The translations under genes were made by a program, and so were the position numbers. Below are positions 17,705 to 27,027 of a DNA stretch of 64,000 nt, piece after piece. Below the pieces are notes generated by a model. That model made no database searches and was not told the DNA's origin. It was given only the letters and a program-made list of their open reading frames with translations. The DNA comes from Singulisphaera sp. GP187 (GTDB taxonomy: Bacteria; Planctomycetota; Phycisphaerae; Phycisphaerales; SM1A02), in contig CAMAXY010000004.1 in assembly GCA_945862215.1 (NCBI GenBank), positions 59,828-123,827 on the forward strand. The letters are read 5' to 3'. Numbering within the stretch: the stretch's first letter is position 1; the number at the start of each line of letters is the position of its first letter.

Positions 17705-18409
17705 ATGAATCAACCAATCACAATCATTACTGGGGCAGGCAGTGGTGTTGGTCGGTCGCTGGCAGTTGCGCTGGCTGCACAAGGCCATCACATTGCCCTC
17801 GCTGGTCGCACACGATCGAAACTTGAAGAGACCGCAAGTCAATGCTCCGCATCACCAGGATTGATGATTCATCCGACTGATTTGCGTGACGAACCTTCTG
17901 CAGCAACTCTTGTTGATGACGTCATCGCTCGCTGGGGACGCATCGACAATCTTGTCAATTGTGCAGGCGTCGCACCACTCTCACCAATCGACAGAACGAC
18001 TGATAACATTCTTCGCGACACATTCTCCGTGAATGCGATCGGGCCTGCGCACCTCATCATCCGTTGTTGGCCTCACTTCAAGACCCAGAAATCTGGGCGC
18101 ATTGTCAATGTATCAACGATGGGAACAACCGATCCATTCGCTGGCTTTTTCGCATACGCCGCATCAAAAAGTGCGCTTGATTCCATGACAAGAAGTGCTG
18201 CGAAAGAAGGGCTAGGCATTGGAGTCAAGGTTTTTGGCGTCAATCTTGGCGCTGTCGAAACTCCAATGCTTCGTTCAAATTTCAGTGAAAAAGTTCTGCC
18301 ACATGCTCGAACTCTCACTCCAGAATTCGTTGCGAATGTGATCTCGGATTGCTTGAACGGAACGCGCGATGCAGACAATGGTCGATGCATTCCTGTACCA
18401 AGCCCATAA
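17705..18409 (+). CDS. Short-chain dehydrogenase/reductase
   Basis: A 234-residue NAD(P)-dependent oxidoreductase with a classical SDR fold. The cofactor motif TGAGSGVG is at 9-16, NCAG at 85-88, and the catalytic Ser137, Tyr151 and Lys155 are in NVSTMG and YAASK. The substrate is not evident; the length and motifs resemble 3-oxoacyl-ACP reductase-like members. It starts 8 bases after rseP and may be co-transcribed with it. It is convergent with smpB. A 12-base direct repeat (CCAAGCCCATAA-type) overlaps its stop codon. Confidence 0.88.
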   Translation: MNQPITIITGAGSGVGRSLAVALAAQGHHIALAGRTRSKLEETASQCSASPGLMIHPTDLRDEPSAATLVDDVIARWGRIDNLVNCAGVAPLSPIDRTTDNILRDTFSVNAIGPAHLIIRCWPHFKTQKSGRIVNVSTMGTTDPFAGFFAYAASKSALDSMTRSAAKEGLGIGVKVFGVNLGAVETPMLRSNFSEKVLPHARTLTPEFVANVISDCLNGTRDADNGRCIPVPSP

Positions 18410-18439
18410 GTCCAAGCCCATAAAAAACGAGTTCGGCAA

Positions 18440-18928
18440 TCACGGGCGACGACGATGCAACGCTCGGTCGATCTCACGCTGACTCTCGCGCTTAGAAATC
18501 GACTGCCGTTTGTCGGACTTTGTTTTTCCAGTCCCAACTCCGACGAGCAATTTCGCAAAACCATTCTTAAAATATATTTTCAGTGGGACGATCGAAACAC
18601 CTTTGGCTTGCATGAGCCCCGCCAACTTTTCAATCTCTCGTCGTTTGGCAAGCAGCCTTCGGATCCTCAGCGGAACATGTTGTCGATCAGCTCCAGCCGG
18701 TGGATATTCCGCAATATGAACTCCATGCAAGTTCAGGCGAAGCGGGGAAAACTCCGCCATCACCCAACCCTCTGCGAGACTGACCTGAGACCCGCGGACG
18801 GATTTGACCTCGGTTCCGACCAGCTCCATGCCACATTCGATGGTTTCTCCAATTGAGAAATCATGAAAGGCCTTGCGATTCTCGATCGTCGGGCTGTCCA
18901 CTGAAGATTTTTCAACTTTTTTTGCCAT
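18440..18928 (-). CDS. smpB: SsrA (tmRNA)-binding protein SmpB
   Basis: A 162-residue RNA-binding protein that delivers tmRNA to stalled ribosomes for trans-translation. The recognised segments are ENRKAFHDFSI, the central GMELVGTEVKSVRGSQVSL, HIAEYPP, RRLLAKRREIEKL, VPLKIYFKNGFAKLLVGV and a basic tail ending RALHRRRP that enters the decoding centre. The length is normal. The tmRNA gene itself was not found in the window. The 243 bases upstream separate it from the divergent metalloprotease gene. Confidence 0.95.
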   Translation of the reverse strand: MAKKVEKSSVDSPTIENRKAFHDFSIGETIECGMELVGTEVKSVRGSQVSLAEGWVMAEFSPLRLNLHGVHIAEYPPAGADRQHVPLRIRRLLAKRREIEKLAGLMQAKGVSIVPLKIYFKNGFAKLLVGVGTGKTKSDKRQSISKRESQREIDRALHRRRP

Positions 18929-19171
18929 AAATGCGCTTTTGTTACAGATGATTCGTGTCGCGATTGCAAAACTACAGAGGAGTTCTCAATTCAATTTGCA
19001 AAGATTGACAATTGTGGCATAGTTATTGAGAAGTCTTTGTCAGATTGTACGTAATGATCTCTAATAGAACTTGTCCCCGTTGTTTTAGGGTAGGCAAGAA
19101 TCTTTAACTTTCTTGAAAATTCTCCAGCCATAAGTTTAGCGATAAAAAAATATAAAACGAGCCACCTAAAA

Positions 19172-22003
19172 ATGATGACACGATCCCAAGTCGGAATTCT
19201 CTTTGCCGCAACAACCTTGGCTTTCTTTACAGTTGATGGCGCCGCCCAAGCGCGCCTTCCAATGCAAGGTATGGGGGCGGGAAAATTGCCGACGCAAGTG
19301 ATCGATGTCGCCACAGGGCGCCTTGATTTTTTTAATGCAAATCCTGGCAGTGATTTCTTCGAACGAGGAGAACGAATCACGCGTGTCTATGGCCAAGCAT
19401 TTTCTCACGGCAAGTCTCCAGACCAAAGTGCCAACGCATTCATTCGCGATCACGCAGATGCGCTTGGAGTTCGATCAAGTGACTTGCTTCCCTTCGGCGC
19501 GTTTCCAGATGCGGTTCACTCCGTCGATGTGTACTGGGACGAAGCAACCGAATCATTCCGCTTCACACTGCTGGGATATTCACAAGTGGTCGAAGGCATT
19601 CCAGTCTTTCGAAGCGCGCTCAAATTGTTGATGCGCAACGAGCCTGGATTTCCACTTGTCCTTGCATCATCTGAACTGCGAAATCTCGGCGAGTTTCCTG
19701 CAACACTTGCAGCTCGACCAACATTGGGCAGTTTCGATCGCGCAGTGTGGTCAAGCCAAGCAATTCGTCTTGCTGCAATTGCCGAACCAACCGATTCACA
19801 ACTTGTGATCTTCGCAGGCGTGGATGACAGTCCATCGACTCCAACTCTTGCGGTCAGTTTTATTGTCGAGCGCGGAGTTCCTGGATTTGGGTATTCCAAG
19901 ATGCTTTATGTTGCAGAAGCGACCACGGGCAAGATCCTCTTTGAAGAAGATCAGATTTGCAATCTCGATATCACAGGAACAGTCAAAGGTCTTGCGACTA
20001 CTGGGTGGACTGCGGATGCGTGCGGAAATGAATTTCCTGCAGGACTTCCATACGCTACGGTCAGCGATGGAACGACGACGACCTACGCCGATGTGAATGG
20101 CGCATTTGTTTTGCCTTACGCTGGAACTGGAAGTCTCAACCTGACATCAAATATCTTTGTGGGCGGAAAATATTTCAAGGTCGACAACATCGCAGCGACC
20201 GAATCAACACTTTCCCAAACTGTTGCCAGCGGCGGAACTGCAGCCTTCGTGCACAACAACGCAAATACTTCTGAATTCGAACGCGCTGAAGTCAACGCGT
20301 ACATCCACGCCAACGTTGCTCGGGATTACGTGATGGCAGCGAATCCAACCTATCCAGTCATCGCTGGCCAGCAAGGCGCGACCGCTTTGCAGATCAATGT
20401 CGGGGTGGCTGGGACATGCAATGCGTTTTACAACGGACCATCAATCAATTTTTATTCTTCTGGTGGCGGATGCAATAACACTGCATTTTCCACAGTGGTG
20501 CACCATGAATTCGGCCACCATGTTGTCGCGACTGGCGGAAGTGGCCAAGGTGCGTACGGCGAAGGAATGGGCGATGTGATAGGAGCACTCATCAGTGAGA
20601 CTTCAGCGCTTGGAGTTGGGTTTAGTACTTGTACAACTGGCATTCGCAATGCGCTGAATAATTGCATCTTTGATCTTGCAGGTTGCTCGACATGCGGAAG
20701 CGCGATTCATGCATGCGGTCAACTGCTTTCTGGTTGCGTGTGGAATACAATGTTGAATTTGCAAACCAGCGATCCCGCGACATATAAAACACTCATCCGA
20801 AATATGGCGGTCAACTCGATCTTGCTGCATACTGGCACGACGATCACGGGCGATATCACTATCGATTTCTTGACGCTTGATGATGACAACGCAAACATCA
20901 ATGATGGGACTCCGCATTACAGCCAGATCAACGATGGATTTACGCTGCACGGACTTCCAGGACCAGCGGTGCAATTGCTGGGTATCACAACTCCAAACGG
21001 TATTCCGACCTTTGCAACACCAAATGCAAATCTTCGAATGGTGGTGCAAGTCTCAGCTGTCAGCGGTCAGCCTCAACCAAACACTGGCACGTTGTATTGG
21101 CGAACTGGAACCTCTGCCTTCCAGAGTGTTGCGATGACGCAGACATCTCCGAATGTCTATACCGCTCAAGTTCCGATGAGTGCATGCGGGACACCTGTGA
21201 ATTATTATTTCGAAGCGAAGACGACAAACAATGAGATCGTCACGAGCCCTGCGAATGCTCCGACGTCTTTCAATACGACGACTGGCGCATTTGGTGAGAC
21301 AATTCTCTCATCGGACACCTTCGAAAGTGTTGGAGCGTGGACTATTGGAGCAACTGGCGATACTGCCACAGCATCTGGACTCTGGACACGCGTCAATCCT
21401 GTTGGAACGCTTGCTCAACCCGAAGATGATCATACTGTCGCTGGAACCTTGTGCTATGTGACAGGACAAGGAGTGGTTGGAGGAACCAGCGGAGCAGCAG
21501 ATGTTGACGGTGGCGCAACAACATTAACATCCCCGACATTTAGCGCTATAGGTGAAGCTGTGCGGTTGAGTTATTGGCGTTGGTATTCCAACGACAAAGG
21601 TGGATCCCCGAATGCGGATTCGATGCCCATCGACATCTCCAACGATAATGGTTTGACATGGGTTTCTCTGGAAAGCGTGACAGAAAATGCGAATGCTTGG
21701 GTTTCGAAGAGTTTCCGAATCGCGGACTTTGTGACACCAACTGCCACGATGAAGGTTCGATTCGTCGCGAGAGACTTGGGCACAGGATCTCTCATCGAAG
21801 CTGGCGTGGATGATTTCCAAGTGAGTGCTCTCAGTTGCACCCCACCATTTGTGCCTGCGGATCTCAACCAAGATACTTTCGTCAACGGGCCCGACTTGGC
21901 AATTCTTTTGAGTGGATGGGGAACACTTGGAGGCGACATCAACCACGACGGATTTACCGACGGTTCTGACTTGACCATCTTGCTCTCATCTTGGACGAGC
22001 TGA
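19172..22003 (+). CDS. Secreted zinc metalloprotease with FTP-like propeptide and dockerin tail
   Basis: A 943-residue exported protein. After the signal peptide (ILFAATTLAFFTVDGAAQA) comes a propeptide resembling the FTP/PepSY-type inhibitors of M4/M36 proteases (VYWDEATESFRFTLLGYSQVVEGIPVF). The zinc site is HEFGH at residues 445-449, with the likely third ligand in EGMGD about 20 residues later, a gluzincin arrangement. A jelly-roll-like domain (TSPTFSAIGEAVRLSYWRWY) precedes two dockerin halves, DLNQDTFVNGPDL and DINHDGFTDGSDL. No Shine-Dalgarno is present. A TATAAA box lies at 19151-19156, giving a leader of only about 9 bases. ATG at 19175 is an alternative start. Confidence 0.87.
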   Translation: MMTRSQVGILFAATTLAFFTVDGAAQARLPMQGMGAGKLPTQVIDVATGRLDFFNANPGSDFFERGERITRVYGQAFSHGKSPDQSANAFIRDHADALGVRSSDLLPFGAFPDAVHSVDVYWDEATESFRFTLLGYSQVVEGIPVFRSALKLLMRNEPGFPLVLASSELRNLGEFPATLAARPTLGSFDRAVWSSQAIRLAAIAEPTDSQLVIFAGVDDSPSTPTLAVSFIVERGVPGFGYSKMLYVAEATTGKILFEEDQICNLDITGTVKGLATTGWTADACGNEFPAGLPYATVSDGTTTTYADVNGAFVLPYAGTGSLNLTSNIFVGGKYFKVDNIAATESTLSQTVASGGTAAFVHNNANTSEFERAEVNAYIHANVARDYVMAANPTYPVIAGQQGATALQINVGVAGTCNAFYNGPSINFYSSGGGCNNTAFSTVVHHEFGHHVVATGGSGQGAYGEGMGDVIGALISETSALGVGFSTCTTGIRNALNNCIFDLAGCSTCGSAIHACGQLLSGCVWNTMLNLQTSDPATYKTLIRNMAVNSILLHTGTTITGDITIDFLTLDDDNANINDGTPHYSQINDGFTLHGLPGPAVQLLGITTPNGIPTFATPNANLRMVVQVSAVSGQPQPNTGTLYWRTGTSAFQSVAMTQTSPNVYTAQVPMSACGTPVNYYFEAKTTNNEIVTSPANAPTSFNTTTGAFGETILSSDTFESVGAWTIGATGDTATASGLWTRVNPVGTLAQPEDDHTVAGTLCYVTGQGVVGGTSGAADVDGGATTLTSPTFSAIGEAVRLSYWRWYSNDKGGSPNADSMPIDISNDNGLTWVSLESVTENANAWVSKSFRIADFVTPTATMKVRFVARDLGTGSLIEAGVDDFQVSALSCTPPFVPADLNQDTFVNGPDLAILLSGWGTLGGDINHDGFTDGSDLTILLSSWTS

Positions 22004-22032
22004 CCGTATACTCTGCACCCCCCCCTTAATAA

Positions 22033-22116
22033 GCCCAGGTGGCGGAATTGGCAGACGCGCCAGCTTGAGGTGCTGGTGGGAGAAATCTCTTGGAGGTTCG
22101 AGTCCTCTTCTGGGCA
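22033..22116 (+). tRNA. tRNA-Leu, anticodon GAG
   Basis: The acceptor GCCCAGG pairs with TCTGGGC and the discriminator is A. The anticodon stem CCAGC/GCTGG holds the loop TTGAGGT, so the anticodon is GAG. A long variable arm (GGGAGAAATCTCTT) marks a class II tRNA, and the T arm is GGAGG-TTCGAGT-CCTCT. CCA is not encoded. Confidence 0.97.
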
Positions 22117-22144
22117 TTGATTTTGGATAATCGGGTTGAAATTT

Positions 22145-22179
22145 AGTTGCCGTCACTGAAGAGTGTCGGCAACTTTTTT
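22145..22179 (+). terminator. Terminator after tRNA-Leu
   Basis: AGTTGCCG and CGGCAACT make an 8-bp perfect stem that extends through CACT/AGTG around GAAG, followed by TTTTTTG. Confidence 0.92.
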
Positions 22180-22249
22180 GTTTGCGACCAATTGCTTCGT
22201 GCAATTTGCCCAGTCCAATACATACATCCACTAATCTGTTGAACTGGTC

Positions 22250-22927
22250 ATGACACTTCGCATCAACGAAACTTTCTTTTCGATTCAGGGCGAATCCACA
22301 TGGGTGGGGGAGCCCTGTGTTTTCGTACGCTTGAGCGGTTGCCCACTGCGTTGTCGATACTGCGATACGGAATATGCCTTTCGAGAAGGAACGACCCGAA
22401 CGATCGATTCGCTGCTTGATGAGGTTTTGGCGAACCCCTGCACATTGGTGGAGATCACTGGCGGCGAACCTCTTGCGCAGCGAAATGTTCACACACTCAT
22501 CAGTCGTCTGCTTGATGCGCAGCGCACCGTGTTAATTGAAACATCTGGCGCGATTGATACTGAGCCGGTTGATCCGCGCGCGCACATCATCCTGGATGTG
22601 AAGACTCCAGACTCGGGCGAATCTGCGCGGATGGTTTGGGAGAATCTGGATCGACTGCGACCACATGACGAAGTGAAGTTTGTGCTTTCTTCACGAAACG
22701 ATTATGAATTCGCCAAAGAAGTCACTGCGAAACACAATCTTGCCAAACGTTGTCGGGCGGTACTTTTTTCGCCAGTGCATGAACAACCCAAAGGATTGGA
22801 GATTCTTGGCGCATCAGGTTTGCATCCGCGCCAACTTGCGCAGTGGATTCTGGCGGATCACTTGAATGTCCGATTGCAAGTTCAAGTTCACAAGATCATT
22901 TGGGAACCGCAGACACGCGGCGTGTGA
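22250..22927 (+). CDS. queE: 7-carboxy-7-deazaguanine synthase
   Basis: A 225-residue radical SAM enzyme in the queuosine (7-deazaguanine) pathway. It converts 6-carboxy-tetrahydropterin to 7-carboxy-7-deazaguanine. The [4Fe-4S] cysteines are C31, C35 and C38 in SGCPLRCRYCDTEYAF. VEITGGEPLAQ is the SAM-binding GGE motif, and the N-terminal NETFFSIQGES is typical of QueE. No other que gene is nearby. It ends one base before the convergent DUF429-like gene. Confidence 0.95.
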   Translation: MTLRINETFFSIQGESTWVGEPCVFVRLSGCPLRCRYCDTEYAFREGTTRTIDSLLDEVLANPCTLVEITGGEPLAQRNVHTLISRLLDAQRTVLIETSGAIDTEPVDPRAHIILDVKTPDSGESARMVWENLDRLRPHDEVKFVLSSRNDYEFAKEVTAKHNLAKRCRAVLFSPVHEQPKGLEILGASGLHPRQLAQWILADHLNVRLQVQVHKIIWEPQTRGV

Positions 22928-22928
22928 T

Positions 22929-23675
22929 TTAGAAAACCCAGCCTTCGATAATCGCTTCTGCGGGAAACGCCGTAAAAACTGGCGGAGTCAGCAATATGAT
23001 CGAGTCAAGCAGATCCCCTTCCGTGTCTTCAATGATCTTCTGCATCATCACTTTAGAAATGGGAATTCCAGTTTCTTCCAGTCGCCTTGCGATCAATGCT
23101 CGTACTCGACTTGGCGGTACACCCTCGCCCTTATATCCCTTTGCCGGCCATCCCAAACGCTGCAAAACACTGGAAGGGCAACCTTCACAAACCGTCGTAC
23201 GAGATCCTGTCTTAGCCATCGGCGATATCGAAATTCCCGCGGCATGCAACGGCAATAGAACTTCGCACATGAGCGTCCACGTCTGTTTAAAAACGCGAAG
23301 ATTCATTGGAGCCATCGGAGTTCGCGCCTCGGTATCGGTTTTACGCCGAGGTTCTTCGCGTGAAACTTCGCGCAATTTCGTGCGCCACGCGCGAGGAGAT
23401 CCAAGTTTTGCAGACCACTGTGCACTTGCAAGCCAAGTCTCTTCAATTCCGTGCGCACGAATTGTTTGAATTGGCAAACCAACCGGCGCATCAATTCTCC
23501 AAAGGTGATTCTGTTCGCTCTTCGCCGATTCAAGAATCATTCGCACAAGCATCTTGCGATCAGCTCGTTCGACGGTGATTTCTGTCGGGGATTTCCATGA
23601 TGCGATACGAATTTTATGAAGCCCGCCATTATCGGCTCCAGAAAAATCAACGCCATGCAGTTGCAAGGAACTCAC
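22929..23675 (-). CDS. DUF429-like protein, predicted RNase H-like fold
   Basis: A 248-residue protein. GVDFSGADNGG near the N-terminus, RIDAPVGLP, CEGCPSSVLQRLG and the C-terminal EGDLLDSIILL follow the order of acidic motifs in DUF429 proteins, a family predicted to have an RNase H-like nuclease fold. The function of the family is not established. Its start overlaps the end of the FmdB-like gene by 4 bases (ATGA type), so the two are translationally coupled in the run rluB, fmdB-like, DUF429. Confidence 0.6.
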   Translation of the reverse strand: MSSLQLHGVDFSGADNGGLHKIRIASWKSPTEITVERADRKMLVRMILESAKSEQNHLWRIDAPVGLPIQTIRAHGIEETWLASAQWSAKLGSPRAWRTKLREVSREEPRRKTDTEARTPMAPMNLRVFKQTWTLMCEVLLPLHAAGISISPMAKTGSRTTVCEGCPSSVLQRLGWPAKGYKGEGVPPSRVRALIARRLEETGIPISKVMMQKIIEDTEGDLLDSIILLTPPVFTAFPAEAIIEGWVF

Positions 23676-23905
23676 TGATTACCACACGCAGACTGGGGCT
23701 TCCCGCATGGGCAACAACCCCCGACATGGACATGGGATGAAGTTGCAGGAGAACTTGTTCCAGTCACTCCAAATGCGCTAATCGTGCGGGTGAATTTTCT
23801 GCCGCGACCTTCTGGGTCGCTGACTTTCTCGTCCGCTTGCGCCATTGATCGCAAGAGAACAATCACTTCGCCGTCACTTTCACTGATGTATTCGTATTGA
23901 GGCAT
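23672..23905 (-). CDS. FmdB-type small zinc-ribbon protein
   Basis: A 77-residue protein. It begins MPQYEYISESDGEVIVLLRSM, the usual MPxYEYxC start of FmdB-family regulators, but lacks the first CxxC pair of the ribbon. A Cys-rich tail (HVHVGGCCPCGKPQSACGNQ) remains. The family is linked to regulation of formamidase but its biochemical role is unknown. The missing N-terminal cysteines suggest a degenerate or altered metal site. It is coupled to the DUF429-like gene. Confidence 0.65.
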   Translation of the reverse strand: MPQYEYISESDGEVIVLLRSMAQADEKVSDPEGRGRKFTRTISAFGVTGTSSPATSSHVHVGGCCPCGKPQSACGNQ

Positions 23906-23937
23906 TTGTTCGATTCTAGGATGAATTCGTCAGACGA

Positions 23938-24906
23938 TCATGATGCCGAGCGGCGACTAGAGCCGTTGCCGCGAATCGATCGACCATTGGAATTCTTGGC
24001 TGGAGTTCTTTGTGGAGTCGAACTCCTTCGCGAAGTTGTTCGTAAATTCTTGCCAACGCTTTTGGTTACATTCTTCGAAGGCGATGCGCGCCGTTTCTGA
24101 ATCGTCGCCACATCTGCGAATGCTTCCTGTCGTAGTTGCGACAACTCTGAATGCGTGAGATCTCGCCACGCACCGACTGCGAGACCCCTCAAACGAACAG
24201 GGCCCATTCGTGTTCGGCGCATTCGCTTCACAGGATGACCGAGATCCGCCATCAACTGACGAATTTGACGGTTGCTGCCTTCGCGCAATTCCATCGTCAG
24301 AACGGTTCGTTCACCATCGCGCCGAAGAATCTTCAAATGAGATTCTTGTGGTCGAGAGCCGGGCGTCTTCTCGGCTGGCGAAAAAATTCCTTCTTCCAGA
24401 CGGTCAACATCTTCCGGACCAAGACTTCCTTTGACCATCAATTCATATTCTTTATAGACCTCGTACCGAGGGTGTGTGAGGCGATTTGCAAATTCACCAT
24501 CGTTGGTCATCAACAGGAGGCCGCTCGAATCGAAATCCAATCGACCGACTGAATAGAGTCGAACGCGACTGGGATGCTCGACCAAATCAGTCACCAATCG
24601 TCGACCCTCAGGATCTGAACTTGTGCAGACAAATCCTGGCGGCTTGTGCAACATCACATAGACATGTTGTTCTGGTGGGCGCAACAATCTTCCATCGACG
24701 GTGATTCGATCACGACTTGGGTCGACCCACGCTGGCAATGCGTCGATCAGTTCGCCATTGACTCGCACGAGACCCTGTGTGATCATCGATTCCGCCTCGC
24801 GTCGCGATGCGAGTCCAGCGTCGGCGATCACCTTCTGAATGCGAGTTCCGCGCGATGCATCGATAAACGAGTGAGTTGGTTTTTGACCGCGACGTGGCAT
24901 CTTCAC
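23938..24906 (-). CDS. rluB: RluB/RsuA-type 23S/16S rRNA pseudouridine synthase
   Basis: A 322-residue enzyme that isomerises a uridine in rRNA. An N-terminal S4 RNA-binding domain (RIQKVIADAGLASRREAESMI, about 22-70) precedes the catalytic domain, where VGRLDFDSSGLLLMTNDGE carries the catalytic aspartate at about residue 124. LREGSNRQIRQLMADLGHPV is the second family motif. A basic, low-complexity tail of about 60 residues (RRASPSKNVTKSVGK...) extends the normal length. RluB versus RsuA or RluE cannot be decided from sequence alone. Confidence 0.9.
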   Translation of the reverse strand: MKMPRRGQKPTHSFIDASRGTRIQKVIADAGLASRREAESMITQGLVRVNGELIDALPAWVDPSRDRITVDGRLLRPPEQHVYVMLHKPPGFVCTSSDPEGRRLVTDLVEHPSRVRLYSVGRLDFDSSGLLLMTNDGEFANRLTHPRYEVYKEYELMVKGSLGPEDVDRLEEGIFSPAEKTPGSRPQESHLKILRRDGERTVLTMELREGSNRQIRQLMADLGHPVKRMRRTRMGPVRLRGLAVGAWRDLTHSELSQLRQEAFADVATIQKRRASPSKNVTKSVGKNLRTTSRRSSTPQRTPAKNSNGRSIRGNGSSRRSAS

Positions 24907-24942
24907 AAGGTAGCGGTTTTTCAGCGGAACTATGCTTGCAAC

Positions 24943-27018
24943 ATGAAGAAATCTTCAAATGCGCATTTGTCGTTGATGATCCCATTTGCTTGGACTTTCT
25001 CTTGCGCATTTGCTTTTGTTCTGGCATTTGCACCTCTGAGTGTGCGCGCGCAAGATCCGCCGCAGGCAAATGAATTCGTTCCAGCGCAAGTTCTGCCCTT
25101 TTCAGAGGAATGCGCTGCTGCTACGGTTCTGCTCGACCCTTCGCCAAGCGCGAAAACTTTGGGCCCGCTGATCGATGCGAATCAACTTCGGGAACCGACA
25201 AATCTTGTACTTGCCGCGATCACTCAGTATTGCAGCCACGCTCCCGGGGCAAAGATGGTCGATCCAATGCGACTGGCGATTGCACAACCCTTTGCACTGG
25301 CGAATATTTCTGCGGCGACGGCAACGCCGATACTGCGATCGACGCTTCCTCCTATAGATGGAATTCGCAACTCTCCACAGCGTTCTGCGGCCGAATTTGT
25401 CTGCAAATGTTTCGGCGCAACGACTGAAGGACTCGCTCCATTTCAAGGAAGAATTCCAGTCGCGGATCCACAAGGCGCAATCTTTGCGATGGATTTTCTG
25501 CTCAACGAACCGCGCTTAAAATTTGCAAGTGCGATTGAAGATCGTCCGTCGCCCAGTGAGTGCTTTGAATTTTTGCAGATGTTGACGATTGAGGTCAGCC
25601 CGAGTTCAACAACGGCGCAGCGATTTGAAAACTTTGCGATTCGAGCAAGGCGAAGTATGGATATGAGCGAAGGAGGATTGATGCGTTCAGTGGCATCATC
25701 GCTCGCTCATATCGACGCAGATTTCGGCGTCACTGCGGATTGGAAATCTCTTGAAAATGAGGCAGTTCCGGCTGAAATTGCAAGCGCAGTCACTGGCCTA
25801 ATTTTTGGCGCAGAGAATGTGAATGGACTGGGATGGGTGGTTGTCGGATCACTTGCCAACAATTCATATGACATGGGCCGTATCGCAGCAGTTTTCGAAC
25901 CTGGTGGCGATGACATATACACATGGTCCATTTTGCACACAGGCAATCAAGGGATCATTGATCTTGCTGGAAACGATGCATACAAAGGTGGCGATCAACA
26001 AGGACCTGCAGGGGCAATCTTGGGATTATCTCTGATCGATGATGCTGCGGGCGACGACCAATATTCTGGCCCTTTTTTATCCTGCGGCGCTGGAATATTT
26101 GGCGTCGGCATTCTGATCGATCGAAGTGGAAATGATCGATATCGCACTGGAGCATGGAGTATGGGCGCAGGAATTCTCGGTGCAGGTTTTCTTTTCGATC
26201 AATCGGGTGGCGACGAGTATCAGAGTTCTGTCAATTCTCAAGGAATTGGGGGACCACTTGGAATCGGCGCACTTGTGGACGTGCAAGGAAATGATCTCTA
26301 TCGAGTTGAAGGGATCTCGCCAGGCATCGACGGCGTTCCGACCATTTCATTTGCAATGAGCCAAGGCATTGGATTCGGCGCACGACGACTGATCGCCGGC
26401 GGCGTGGGAATTCTTGCAGATTTCGGCGGTGATGATCGATACGAATCTGGCGAATTCTCCCAAGGTGGAGGTTATTTTTACGGATTTGGAATGTTGCTTG
26501 ATCAAAGCGGAAATGATCTCTATCGCGGCAGTCACTATGCGCAAGGATTCACTTCACACCAAGCTGCAGGAGTGCTGGTCGACCTTGCAGGCGACGATGC
26601 GTATTGGTCAATGATCAGTGCCTCGCAAGGCGCAGCTTGGGATACTTCAATATCGCTGCTTCTGGATGCTGCGGGAAACGATTCGTATCGGGGGAATGCT
26701 CTCTCGCAAGGATCCGCCGCAGAACAAGCGCTTGCGATGTTCTGTGACCTCGATGGATCTGACCATTATGTTGGACTTGGACCATTTATCCAAGGCGAGT
26801 CTGGCGACAATGCGTATCACTTCAAAGATACGAAGGCGCGCTCGTTCAGTGTGCTGATCGATGCTGGCAGTGGCGAAGATTTTTTCTCCTCGAAAAGAAC
26901 GCGTGGTGGCGTGACAGTCACTGGGCCTGCGCTGACGGAGGGTGCGCCTGCATCGGCCCCGCTCTTCGGTTTGATGATTGACCTTCCTCCAAAAGTTTCT
27001 GGCACTTCAATTCGATAG
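24943..27018 (+). CDS. Secreted GND-repeat (beta-solenoid-like) protein
   Basis: A 691-residue exported protein of unknown function. The signal peptide is MKKSSNAHLSLMIPFAWTFS and onwards to VRAQ. About 300 residues without known domains are followed by about nine tandem units from residue 342 to 640, each with the pattern G-(N/D/G)-D-x-Y-x-x-G-x-x-S-Q-G and G-x-G-x-L-x-D (for example AGNDAYKGG, SGNDRYRTG, GGDDRYESG, AGNDSYRGN). The period is about 36 to 42 residues. The regular glycines and aspartates suggest a beta-solenoid with bound metal, an inference only. The frame is open far upstream, but the signal peptide sets the start. It is divergent from rluB and 9 bases before yihY. Confidence 0.8.
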   Translation: MKKSSNAHLSLMIPFAWTFSCAFAFVLAFAPLSVRAQDPPQANEFVPAQVLPFSEECAAATVLLDPSPSAKTLGPLIDANQLREPTNLVLAAITQYCSHAPGAKMVDPMRLAIAQPFALANISAATATPILRSTLPPIDGIRNSPQRSAAEFVCKCFGATTEGLAPFQGRIPVADPQGAIFAMDFLLNEPRLKFASAIEDRPSPSECFEFLQMLTIEVSPSSTTAQRFENFAIRARRSMDMSEGGLMRSVASSLAHIDADFGVTADWKSLENEAVPAEIASAVTGLIFGAENVNGLGWVVVGSLANNSYDMGRIAAVFEPGGDDIYTWSILHTGNQGIIDLAGNDAYKGGDQQGPAGAILGLSLIDDAAGDDQYSGPFLSCGAGIFGVGILIDRSGNDRYRTGAWSMGAGILGAGFLFDQSGGDEYQSSVNSQGIGGPLGIGALVDVQGNDLYRVEGISPGIDGVPTISFAMSQGIGFGARRLIAGGVGILADFGGDDRYESGEFSQGGGYFYGFGMLLDQSGNDLYRGSHYAQGFTSHQAAGVLVDLAGDDAYWSMISASQGAAWDTSISLLLDAAGNDSYRGNALSQGSAAEQALAMFCDLDGSDHYVGLGPFIQGESGDNAYHFKDTKARSFSVLIDAGSGEDFFSSKRTRGGVTVTGPALTEGAPASAPLFGLMIDLPPKVSGTSIR

Positions 27019-27027
27019 ACTTCAACT

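Noticed and set aside
19015..19030. A second sigma54-like site upstream of the metalloprotease (TGGCATAGTTATTGAG)
   Set aside because: The essential GC at -12 is GA, and it lies about 140 bases from the start codon.
24646..24942. A 99-codon N-terminal extension of the GND-repeat protein
   Set aside because: It overlaps rluB on the opposite strand, and the signal peptide starts at 24943.
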